5,831 bases of DNA from Nitrosopelagicus sp964511265 (GCA_964511265.1 CAZEES010000039.1:1-5831); one strand, 5' to 3'; shown: positions 1 through 5,293, counted from the stretch's first letter. Program-made: numbers and translations. The notes: generated by a model from the sequence alone, not told the origin.

Positions 1-1
1 A

Positions 2-385
2 GGCGGTGGATGTCTAATTGCAACTGCGGCATTTGGTTCTGAAATGGCACCACAGGTTCAATTCTTGAGAGAGATTAGAGACGGTAAAGTCATGGCAACT
101 GAATCAGGTACTGCATTCATGACAGCATTCAACCAATTCTACTATTCATTCTCGCCATATGTGGCAGATTATGAAAGAGAAAACCCAGTCTTCAAAGAAG
201 CAGTAAAAGTAACACTAACTCCACTTCTCACATCATTAACACTACTCAACTATGTTGATGTTGATTCTGAACAAGAAATGTTAGGTTATGGAATTGGTAT
301 TATACTACTTAACATTGGAATGTACTTTGTAGCACCAGCAGCAGTAATCATTGCAATAAAGAATAAAATCACTAAACTACAATAA
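2..385 (+). CDS. CFI-box membrane-associated protein, C-terminal part (5' end outside window)
   Basis: This is the C-terminal 127 residues of a larger protein; the reading frame is open from the first bases of the window. The first in-frame Met (position 44) is not the true start, because the 14 codons before it encode GGGCLIATAAFGSE. This is the Cys-containing CFI-box motif that normally lies inside such archaeal proteins, after a variable N-terminal region. It is followed by APQVQFLREIRDGKV, a hallmark continuation, and by an FNQFYYSFSP stretch. Two hydrophobic segments follow, a weaker one around VTLTPLLTSLTLL and a strong one around GIGIILLNIGMYFVAPAAVIIAI, ending in a basic tail (KNKITKLQ). 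This suggests anchoring in the membrane near the C-terminus. Proteins of this type are frequent in ammonia-oxidising archaea; their function is unknown to me. The last 14 bases overlap the 3' end of the convergent gene. The frame and family type are fairly certain; function cannot be assigned. Confidence 0.85.
   Translation, partial: GGGCLIATAAFGSEMAPQVQFLREIRDGKVMATESGTAFMTAFNQFYYSFSPYVADYERENPVFKEAVKVTLTPLLTSLTLLNYVDVDSEQEMLGYGIGIILLNIGMYFVAPAAVIIAIKNKITKLQ
354..370 (-). terminator. Possible T-rich terminator for the exported GWW protein gene
   Basis: On the minus strand, the bases just after the stop codon read GATTTTATTCTTTATTG, a T-rich stretch of the kind used by archaeal RNA polymerase. 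It lies within the coding end of the convergent CFI-box gene. The evidence is base composition and position only. Confidence 0.3.
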
Positions 386-1973
386 GACCAATTTTTATCA
401 AAAACTCGATACCTGTTGCAAATGTTTTATCATCAATCTGACCATCGGCCCACCAACCAGCATTAGTCTTGATCCATTCTGGAATACTTACTTCATCCTT
501 TGATTCACTTTCTGAAATTGGAACAACAATTATTCCATCCTTTATCAAAAACTCAATCCCATCAATGAATGCTGAATCTGGTATCTGACCATCAGCCCAC
601 CAACCAGCATTATTTTTTACCCAACTTGGAATTTGATAGTCAAATGTAGCGGAGCTATTCTTTCTATCAATAATGATGGGAAATTCCAGAGTTGCAAACT
701 TACTTCCACCAACATTTTCAAATTTCACAACCGCCAACCCTGTTACATCTGATGGTATGTCCCACTCAAAATCATTTTTGTTTGGTTCTCTCAACTCCAA
801 TTCTTTTTTATCCGAACTTAGATTATTTTTTGAAAATACATTTTTTCCATCATGAATAACTTTCAAATCATATGGTACTGCAATTGGTCTATCTTTTAGG
901 AAGGTATCTAAAACATCGTAACGAATGACTGTTCTCTCTCCAGATCTTAATTCATCATCCCACCACAAATTAATCTTGAATTGCCCATTTTCTGTTACGC
1001 CCGATAATGGTAAATCACTCTTTGGTATTATCGTCATTATTACAATGTCTTCATTGAACTGATTTGTAGAAAAAATTTCTTGTAATTCATTTTGGCTAAC
1101 TACAACATGAACAAGTCTGTCATCACCAGAAAAATCATCTATGTTAATCATTGATTCAGGTAATTCAATTCCGTTTAATGTTGCAACATACTCTGCAACT
1201 AAAAGATCACCAAATGTTTTTGGAACTAAGAGTTCTTCATGTATTACTGTTGTTTGATCTATAGTCTCTTGATTCCATTCAAAAGGAAATGAAAATTTTA
1301 CCTCTTTTGTTGTTTCATCATATGTAAAATCTATAATTTGATCAAAAAATGTAATAATTCCAAGTTCTTGTTTTCCATAATTTACATCATTTATTTCGTA
1401 ACGTGTGGTTTCCTCTATCGATATTCCAAGATCATAATTTACTGGCTCTGCCAAAACATTATTGTAACTATCAATTGTAAGAATTGAAATTTTGAATTTA
1501 TACAATCCTCCATTTTCAAAGATTTTCCCTTTGAAATTATACTGCTCACTTGCTAGTTCAAAAAGTGATGCAAACGTCTCTTGTTCCATTACTTCAATTT
1601 TTTCATTATTAGATGGCGCGAGATTCATTATGAGATTTCCATCTTCTCTCTGAAAATTTTCATTTACAAGAACATCATTCCCTTTGATTAACTCAACATG
1701 AAATGTTACATCTCTGATTGGTTTTACTTCGTTAGAATTCACATTTGTAAAACTTTCAAAAAGATTTATTGTGATCTGTCGAACTCCTTTCTCTTCTCCA
1801 TCTACATCCACATAATTTGTAAATGAATTTACTTCCAACGTTGCTTCCTTTTCCCCAATCATCACTGGAGGCATTGTCTCGGACCCCAAACCATGTCCTG
1901 ATGAATCTGGAATTTCCACTGCGAGAATAAACCCGATCATCAATAATGGAATAATGGAAAGTTTGAGATTCAT
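372..1973 (-). CDS. Exported thaumarchaeal surface protein with two C-terminal GWW modules
   Basis: This is a 533-residue protein of unrecognised function. Residues 1-19 form a Sec-type signal (MNLK followed by the hydrophobic SIIPLLMIGFILAV), so it is probably secreted or surface-located. The mature part would begin near SSG/HGLGSETMPPVMIG, a start I associate with a family of thaumarchaeal exported proteins. Residues about 40-440 are beta-rich and acidic with no catalytic motif I can name; the alternating hydrophobic pattern suggests Ig-like or beta-sandwich domains. Residues 448-484 and 497-533 are two copies of a tryptophan-rich module (IPxWxKxNAGWWADGQI...GIEFLIKxGxIVV) with a 49-residue period. 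The second copy ends at the stop codon, without a transmembrane anchor. Such modules recur at the C-terminus of ammonia-oxidising archaeal exported proteins and may mediate attachment or protein contacts (inference). The Met start is supported by a TATA-like box about 25 bases upstream, implying a leaderless transcript. No cysteines were seen. Confidence 0.85.
   Translation of the reverse strand: MNLKLSIIPLLMIGFILAVEIPDSSGHGLGSETMPPVMIGEKEATLEVNSFTNYVDVDGEEKGVRQITINLFESFTNVNSNEVKPIRDVTFHVELIKGNDVLVNENFQREDGNLIMNLAPSNNEKIEVMEQETFASLFELASEQYNFKGKIFENGGLYKFKISILTIDSYNNVLAEPVNYDLGISIEETTRYEINDVNYGKQELGIITFFDQIIDFTYDETTKEVKFSFPFEWNQETIDQTTVIHEELLVPKTFGDLLVAEYVATLNGIELPESMINIDDFSGDDRLVHVVVSQNELQEIFSTNQFNEDIVIMTIIPKSDLPLSGVTENGQFKINLWWDDELRSGERTVIRYDVLDTFLKDRPIAVPYDLKVIHDGKNVFSKNNLSSDKKELELREPNKNDFEWDIPSDVTGLAVVKFENVGGSKFATLEFPIIIDRKNSSATFDYQIPSWVKNNAGWWADGQIPDSAFIDGIEFLIKDGIIVVPISESESKDEVSIPEWIKTNAGWWADGQIDDKTFATGIEFLIKIGLIVV
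375..632 (-). repeat. Two in-frame copies of a GWW module, 147-base period
   Basis: The two modules occupy 522-632 and 375-485, exactly 147 bases (49 codons) apart. Within them, 436-465 and 583-612 are identical at 29 of 30 bases; this block encodes the NAGWWADGQI core. A second 14-base block (394-407 and 541-554, TTTATCAAAAACTC) encodes EFLIK and is also identical at the same offset. The bases between these blocks have diverged. This is an internal duplication, seen directly in the sequence. Confidence 0.9.
392..396 (+). terminator. Possible T-tract terminator for the CFI-box gene
   Basis: A run of five T lies 6 bases after the stop codon at 383-385, followed by further AT-rich sequence. 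Archaeal RNA polymerase stops at short T-runs without needing a hairpin. The site lies inside the 3' coding end of the opposing gene, so it is a candidate only. Confidence 0.3.
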
Positions 1974-2015
1974 ATCACAAATCCATCTTTTCCATAATTA
2001 ACTGATATCACAAAT
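1972..2015 (-). repeat. 11-base direct repeat bracketing the TATA box of the exported protein gene
   Basis: The sequence ATATCACAAAT occurs exactly at 1972-1982 and 2005-2015, with starts 33 bases apart, about three DNA helical turns. Read on the minus strand it is ATTTGTGATAT. One copy lies just upstream of the TATA candidate (1994-2001) and the other runs into the start codon (ATTTGTGAT-ATG). The placement fits a pair of operator sites for a regulator bound on one face of the DNA; no regulator is identified. Confidence 0.5.
1994..2001 (-). promoter_or_regulatory. TATA box for the exported GWW protein gene
   Basis: On the minus strand the sequence TTAATTAT is centred about 25 bases before the ATG whose first base is at 1973. 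That spacing puts transcription initiation at or next to the start codon, so the mRNA is probably leaderless. No Shine-Dalgarno-like sequence precedes the ATG, which agrees. Confidence 0.5.
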
Positions 2016-2055
2016 TCTTCTATGGATATGACCTAGGCGTGCCAAAACAATTAGG

Positions 2056-2063
2056 ATTATAAA
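2056..2063 (+). promoter_or_regulatory. TATA box for the TFB gene
   Basis: ATTATAAA, preceded by the purine-containing ATTAGG as a possible BRE, is centred about 28 bases before the ATG at 2088. Initiation would fall within a few bases of the ATG, so the transcript is leaderless or nearly so. There is no Shine-Dalgarno-like motif before the start. Confidence 0.6.
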
Positions 2064-2087
2064 CCAATTCTGTTATGAATTAACATT

Positions 2088-2999
2088 ATGGTTAATCAAG
2101 GCGCCTCCAAAGATGCTTGTCCACGTTGTGTCAAAGGTAAAATGGTCACAGATAATGAATCTGGCGAAATGTTTTGCTCCAAGTGTGGATTTGTAATGTC
2201 AGAAAAACTACAAGAATCTGGACCTGAATGGCGTTCTTTTACACAAGATGAACATGGTGACAGAGCAAGAGCTGGTGCACCAACATCACTAACAATGCAC
2301 GACATGGGTCTTGCAACTGTAATTAATCCTGTAAACAAAGATGCATCTGGTAAACCACTTACTGCATCAATGAAAAACACAATTGAAAGATTAAGAACAT
2401 GGGATAGTAGAAGTCAAGTTCATGAACCAGTTGACAGAAACTTTAGACAAGCATTCAGTGAACTAAATAGATTAAAAGACAAACTTGCAATTTCAGAATC
2501 TGTTGTAGAAAAAGCAGCTTACATTTATCGTAAAGCACTAGACAAAGGTCTAGTTAGAGGACGTTCAATTTCTGCACTAATGGCATCTGCATTGTACGCT
2601 GCATGTCGTGACACAGAAACTCCAAGAAATCTAAAAGATGTTGAAATTGCTGCAAACATTAAACGAAAAGATATTGCAAGATGTTACCGTTTACTTGTAA
2701 AAGAATTAGATCTAAAAATGCCAGTTACTGATTCAGTACAGTGTGTTGCAAGAATTGCAAGTAAAATTGGTATTGCAGAAAAAACAAAACGTTATGCAAT
2801 TAAGGTTTTAAAAATTGCACAAGACAATGAAGCATCTGCAGGAAAAGATCCTATGGGATTGGCAGCAGCAGCATTGTACTTATCATGTGTCAAGAATGGT
2901 GAAGACAAAACTCAACGTGACATTGCAGAAGCTGCAAATGTAACTGAAGTTACAATCCGAAATAGGTACAAAGGCTTAAAAGAATCTATAGACGTATAA
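2088..2999 (+). CDS. tfb: Archaeal transcription initiation factor B (TFB)
   Basis: This is a complete 303-residue TFB, the archaeal counterpart of eukaryotic TFIIB. It binds the TBP-TATA complex and the BRE element and recruits RNA polymerase. An N-terminal zinc ribbon is formed by Cys11-x2-Cys14 and Cys30-x2-Cys33. Next comes the B-reader/linker (GPEWRSF at 45-51, DRARAGAP at 58-65, HDMGLATVI at 71-79), which reaches into the polymerase active centre. Two cyclin-like repeats follow, roughly 115-205 (GRSISALMASALYAACR) and 210-300 (DPMGLAAAALYLSCV). The second carries the helix-turn-helix TQRDIAEAANVTEVTIRNRYK that contacts the BRE. No key residue is missing and the length is normal. Thaumarchaea usually encode several TFB paralogues, so whether this is the housekeeping copy cannot be told from here. 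It stands alone: divergent from the exported protein gene and convergent with the antiporter gene. Its codons are strongly A/T-ending. Confidence 0.97.
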   Translation: MVNQGASKDACPRCVKGKMVTDNESGEMFCSKCGFVMSEKLQESGPEWRSFTQDEHGDRARAGAPTSLTMHDMGLATVINPVNKDASGKPLTASMKNTIERLRTWDSRSQVHEPVDRNFRQAFSELNRLKDKLAISESVVEKAAYIYRKALDKGLVRGRSISALMASALYAACRDTETPRNLKDVEIAANIKRKDIARCYRLLVKELDLKMPVTDSVQCVARIASKIGIAEKTKRYAIKVLKIAQDNEASAGKDPMGLAAAALYLSCVKNGEDKTQRDIAEAANVTEVTIRNRYKGLKESIDV

Positions 3000-3003
3000 A
3001 GCA

Positions 3004-3022
3004 ATTATTTATCTTTTGTTTC
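3004..3022 (+). terminator. Possible T-rich terminator after TFB
   Basis: Immediately after the TFB stop codon the plus strand is T-rich (ATTATTTATCTTTTGTTT), typical of archaeal intrinsic termination sites. It lies almost wholly inside the 3' end of the convergent antiporter gene, since only 5 bases separate the two stop codons. It is a candidate from composition only. Confidence 0.4.
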
Positions 3023-4465
3023 TGTAACAAACCCGCCAGAACCCTCTGGTGGTTCAATTTTCTTTGCGCCACCTAAGCCAATTGTTGTTATGATTACAGA
3101 TGTTAGTAAGATGAAAAATACAATCTGTGGGTAAGCTTCTCCGTTTTGCAATCCCATTGTAAGCGGTATTGTAGCTAGTACGGCTGCCGCTAATCCTCTC
3201 GGTATCATTACTGATGTAACTTTCTTGTCCAGTTTGGAGAATCCACGAACAAGTGCAGTTTTCGTGATTATGATTCTTCCAATGTAAATTGCTACTGCAG
3301 CAACTATTCCAAATATGACATATTCAAACTGGCCAAAGCTAGCTAACAATCCTACAAAGACAAAGAAGAATGCCCTAACGATGAATGTGACCTGGCTGTG
3401 TAGTGAGTTATCTATAGTATGTTCTGGAAGTTTAATTCGTAATTTTTTGAGCAGATACTTTTTGTTTCCAAGCATTAATCCAAATACTAGAGCAGTTAGT
3501 GCTCCTGATTCTCCAAATGAGTTTGCCAAGAAAAATAACAAAAACAGAACACCCAGTGTGAGCATGTAATTATGTTGGGCATTGCTTAGCTTGGATACTA
3601 CAAACATCCAAGGAATTCCTACACCAAATCCTAGTATGAGGCCCACCAACACAGCCCTTCCAATTGTTTCTCCCAACAGATCTGCACTGAAATTTCCTGT
3701 CAGAACTGCCTCAAACAAAACAAATGCGACTATAGTTGATAAAATGTCAGTTAATGCGGATTCAAAACTAAGCATTGATTTTGCTTCATCTGAAATTCTA
3801 AGTTTTCTAACCAGACCGAAAACAATGATAGAGCTACTACCTCCAACTATCGTTCCAAGCAAAATACTATCAAGCCACTCCCATCCTAATCCATAATGCG
3901 CCAGTCCGGTAACAATTCCAACCGAAACTGCAAATCCCAAAATAACTAAAATAACTGCAAAATGCGCAGTCTTCAACACATTTCCAATATGTAAATTGTA
4001 TCCACCATCAAACATGATTATGATTAATGCAAGAGCTGCAAAGTAAGGAACAATTTCAATAACTGCTGCAGGTTGTACAATTCCAAGTATTGGACCAATG
4101 ATAATTCCAAGAACCATCAAAAATGCAATGTCTGGAATTCCGGTCTTTTTGAAGAATGCCTCTCCTAATACGCCTAAAATGATAACAACACTTGCTGCCA
4201 ATAGTAAAATTGGTGCAGATGCAATGAGGGAGCCTTCTCCCATCGAAACCTCGCCTAAGAACCTTTGAATATTGATTAATCCTTGAGAGATGAAATCATA
4301 CCCTGTGTTAGAATCTGCTTCAGGTATTGGGTTTCTTTCAAAATATGACCTTACTAAATCTCGAGCATTTGATCCTTCCAATCCTTCAGTATTGATTTTT
4401 GACAGAAAACCATCTTTAAAAAATTCACGAAATTCCTCAAAAATACTGAGAAAGATCAAATTCAT
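3005..4465 (-). CDS. CPA1-type monovalent cation/proton antiporter (NhaP-like)
   Basis: This is a 486-residue multi-pass membrane protein expected to exchange Na+ (or K+) for H+ across the cell membrane, serving pH and salt balance. From about residue 84 it has roughly a dozen hydrophobic segments. Family landmarks are FDGGYNL (152-158, matching the CPA1 FEGGLNL region), FESALTD (234-240, the ion-binding segment with Glu235 and Asp240), VRAFFFVFVGLL (363-374) with its conserved Arg364, and IPRGLAAAVLA (421-431) with Arg423. The classical Asn-Asp pair is Thr239-Asp240 here, so the ion site is a variant. Residues 1-80 form an unusual, largely hydrophilic N-terminal extension (RSYFERNPIPEADSNTGYDF within it). 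An alternative start at Met75 would remove it, but a TATA candidate about 30 bases before the ATG at 4465 supports the longer form. The short C-terminal tail (KKIEPPEGSGGFVTETKDK) has no TrkA-type domain. Substrate is not determined. Confidence 0.9.
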   Translation of the reverse strand: MNLIFLSIFEEFREFFKDGFLSKINTEGLEGSNARDLVRSYFERNPIPEADSNTGYDFISQGLINIQRFLGEVSMGEGSLIASAPILLLAASVVIILGVLGEAFFKKTGIPDIAFLMVLGIIIGPILGIVQPAAVIEIVPYFAALALIIIMFDGGYNLHIGNVLKTAHFAVILVILGFAVSVGIVTGLAHYGLGWEWLDSILLGTIVGGSSSIIVFGLVRKLRISDEAKSMLSFESALTDILSTIVAFVLFEAVLTGNFSADLLGETIGRAVLVGLILGFGVGIPWMFVVSKLSNAQHNYMLTLGVLFLLFFLANSFGESGALTALVFGLMLGNKKYLLKKLRIKLPEHTIDNSLHSQVTFIVRAFFFVFVGLLASFGQFEYVIFGIVAAVAIYIGRIIITKTALVRGFSKLDKKVTSVMIPRGLAAAVLATIPLTMGLQNGEAYPQIVFFILLTSVIITTIGLGGAKKIEPPEGSGGFVTETKDK

Positions 4466-4490
4466 GATGATATTTCAGCCCCTTTAATGC

Positions 4491-4498
4491 TAATTTAA
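4491..4498 (-). promoter_or_regulatory. TATA box for the antiporter gene
   Basis: TTAAATTA on the minus strand lies in the 48-base gap between the ACT-domain gene and the antiporter, centred about 30 bases before the antiporter ATG. It suggests that the antiporter has its own promoter with a short or absent leader, rather than depending wholly on read-through from the ACT gene. Confidence 0.45.
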
Positions 4499-4513
4499 GA
4501 TTGCAGTGTAAAA

Positions 4514-5149
4514 TTATCGAGATATTTGAGCACGTAACTTCTCATATGCTTTTGGTGCATCATCTTCTTTTAGTACGATGACCAAACCATCCTGGGTGAA
4601 TAAGGCATCAGCCATATCGATTCCATTGTAATGTAGAATCTCAGTCACAAATGCCATGACATCCGAACGACTATGACCTTCTGGAACTGCCACCTTGATC
4701 TTAGCCAATCCCGAACTAAACTGGTTCTCTCTTGGTAAGGATTGAAAATGCCGTCTAACCCTATCACTATCTTCAGTTAGAATTCTAAAGGAATCTCCAA
4801 ATCTGAAAAATTCCGAATCTGTAAACTCTTTGTGGAACTCGTTGAGCATTTTTGCCATCTCGTCTCCGGCATCCGTCATATTCCATGACAGGCCCATTAT
4901 CCCATCAGTAAGGGTTAATCTCGCATCTTTCAGAACCGGATCATCTATCATTTCATCAGTAGCCTCAAAAGAGTCAGCATATCGCTTTATGGCAACAACT
5001 ACGGTATTGAGATTAACAGGACCTCCCATTGTCTTTTCAACATCAGGCTGAATCTTGACTGCCAATGCTGTGAAATTAATGACATCCATCTTCATACAGT
5101 CATAAATCGAGCGGTTTCTAGTAATGATTTCACGCACAACTTCAGGCAT
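4514..5149 (-). CDS. Archaeal ACT-domain protein with N-terminal helical (winged-helix-like) domain
   Basis: The preferred form is 211 residues starting MPEVVREII. Residues 1-62 are a compact helical domain (RNRSIYDCMKMDVINFTALA, then NLNTVVVAIKRYADSF) resembling the N-terminus of conserved archaeal ACT-linked proteins, possibly a winged helix. Residues about 70-147 form a linker region with alternating strands and helices. Residues 148-209 look like an ACT domain, a small-molecule (often amino acid) sensing fold: KIKVAVPEG, the helix SDVMAFVTEILHYNGI, LFTQDGLVIVLKEDD and a final helix. No catalytic motif is present, so a regulatory role is inferred. The frame stays open upstream to a Met at 5275, but that stretch is the AT-rich promoter and encodes an implausible Tyr/Ile/Met-rich segment. 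Met at 5170 (adding MRTSGVS) is possible. I choose 5149 because the family-like N-terminus begins there, the TATA box would start transcription near 5167, and a weak GGTG lies 5 bases before it. It is divergent from hsp20, and the antiporter follows 48 bases downstream. Confidence 0.75.
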   Translation of the reverse strand: MPEVVREIITRNRSIYDCMKMDVINFTALAVKIQPDVEKTMGGPVNLNTVVVAIKRYADSFEATDEMIDDPVLKDARLTLTDGIMGLSWNMTDAGDEMAKMLNEFHKEFTDSEFFRFGDSFRILTEDSDRVRRHFQSLPRENQFSSGLAKIKVAVPEGHSRSDVMAFVTEILHYNGIDMADALFTQDGLVIVLKEDDAPKAYEKLRAQISR

Positions 5150-5182
5150 GGAAACACCACTTGTTCTCATAGTGTATAATAC

Positions 5183-5191
5183 ATATGACAT
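5183..5191 (-). promoter_or_regulatory. Operator-like 9-mer ATGTCATAT at the ACT gene promoter
   Basis: ATGTCATAT on the minus strand begins within the last two bases of the TATA candidate. It matches exactly the 9-mer at 5263-5271 on the plus strand, which has nearly the same position relative to the hsp20 TATA box. The following bases agree as RYATTAY in both. A protein bound here would block or modulate TFB/polymerase binding. Confidence 0.4.
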
Positions 5192-5197
5192 ATATAA
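5190..5197 (-). promoter_or_regulatory. TATA box for the ACT-domain gene
   Basis: TTATATAT on the minus strand should place initiation near 5167, giving a leader of about 17 bases before the ATG at 5149. That would exclude the alternative Met at 5170. It is followed directly by the 9-mer ATGTCATAT. The region is so AT-rich that the exact box is uncertain. Confidence 0.45.
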
Positions 5198-5201
5198 TAA
5201 C

Positions 5202-5211
5202 ATTATGTAAT
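5202..5211 (-). repeat. Inverted copy of ATTACATAAT (partner at 5274-5283)
   Basis: The minus strand reads ATTACATAAT here, and the plus strand has the same 10 bases at 5274-5283, so they form an exact inverted pair across the divergent promoter region. This copy lies just upstream of the ACT gene TATA box; the other lies between the hsp20 TATA box and its start. The different placement makes a shared function less clear than for the ATGTCATAT pair. Confidence 0.35.
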
Positions 5212-5255
5212 TATAGGCATAAATTGTAAGTATACTCATGATTAGAAAATAAAAC

Positions 5256-5263
5256 TTATATAA
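5256..5263 (+). promoter_or_regulatory. TATA box for hsp20
   Basis: TTATATAA, preceded by an A-rich BRE-like stretch (AAAAC), is centred about 34 bases before the hsp20 ATG at 5294. Initiation is predicted near 5285, which leaves a leader of only about ten bases. The A-rich sequence further upstream (around 5245-5254) is an alternative box. Confidence 0.5.
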
Positions 5264-5277
5264 TGTCATATACATTA
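5261..5277 (+). promoter_or_regulatory. Palindromic operator candidate at the hsp20 promoter
   Basis: TAATGT-catat-ACATTA is a perfect inverted repeat with 6-base arms and a 5-base centre. It overlaps the end of the hsp20 TATA box and extends into the region covered by the initiation complex. It contains the 9-mer ATGTCATAT that also follows the ACT gene TATA box. Position and symmetry fit a dimeric repressor site, for example for heat-shock control; the regulator is unknown. Confidence 0.45.
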
Positions 5278-5284
5278 CATAATA

Positions 5285-5289
5285 GAGGT
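5285..5289 (+). promoter_or_regulatory. Shine-Dalgarno-like GAGGT before hsp20
   Basis: GAGGT fits the 3' end of archaeal 16S rRNA. It ends 4 bases before the ATG at 5294 and 10 bases before a second in-frame ATG at 5300, so either could be used. It is the clearest ribosome-binding site in the window; the exported protein, TFB and antiporter genes show none. Confidence 0.5.
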
Positions 5290-5293
5290 AAAT

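Noticed and set aside
240..290. The hexapeptide NYVDVD occurs in both the CFI-box protein and the exported protein
   Set aside because: The surrounding sequence is unrelated and the codons differ, so it is most likely coincidence rather than a shared element.
375..632. CRISPR-like or mobile-element repeat
   Set aside because: The repeat is in frame, has a 49-codon period and encodes a protein module; there are no spacers, terminal inverted repeats or transposase.
673..855. Plus-strand open frame of 60 codons inside the exported protein gene
   Set aside because: It is antisense to a well-supported gene, its translation resembles no family, and it has no promoter or ribosome-binding site.
1991..2026. 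Inverted repeat TCCATA...TATGGA in the divergent region upstream of TFB
   Set aside because: The arms are only 6 bases with a 24-base loop in AT-rich DNA, which is weak compared with the 11-base direct repeat in the same place.
1974..2087. Possible tRNA, small RNA or riboswitch in the intergenic regions
   Set aside because: The gaps are short (about 50 to 145 bases) and explained by divergent or internal promoters; no cloverleaf or stable GC-rich hairpin was seen.
2096..2380. Minus-strand open frame opposite the TFB gene
   Set aside because: It lies entirely within a certain TFB coding region; the open frame is a by-product of TFB codon choice.
3315..4487. Three plus-strand open frames opposite the antiporter gene
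   Set aside because: Their translations are low-complexity Ser/Asn/Pro/Thr-rich, as expected for the reverse of a membrane protein gene, and the antiporter motifs are clear on the other strand.
4830..5051. Plus-strand open frame opposite the ACT-domain gene
   Set aside because: It is antisense to a gene with a recognisable ACT domain and has no supporting signals.
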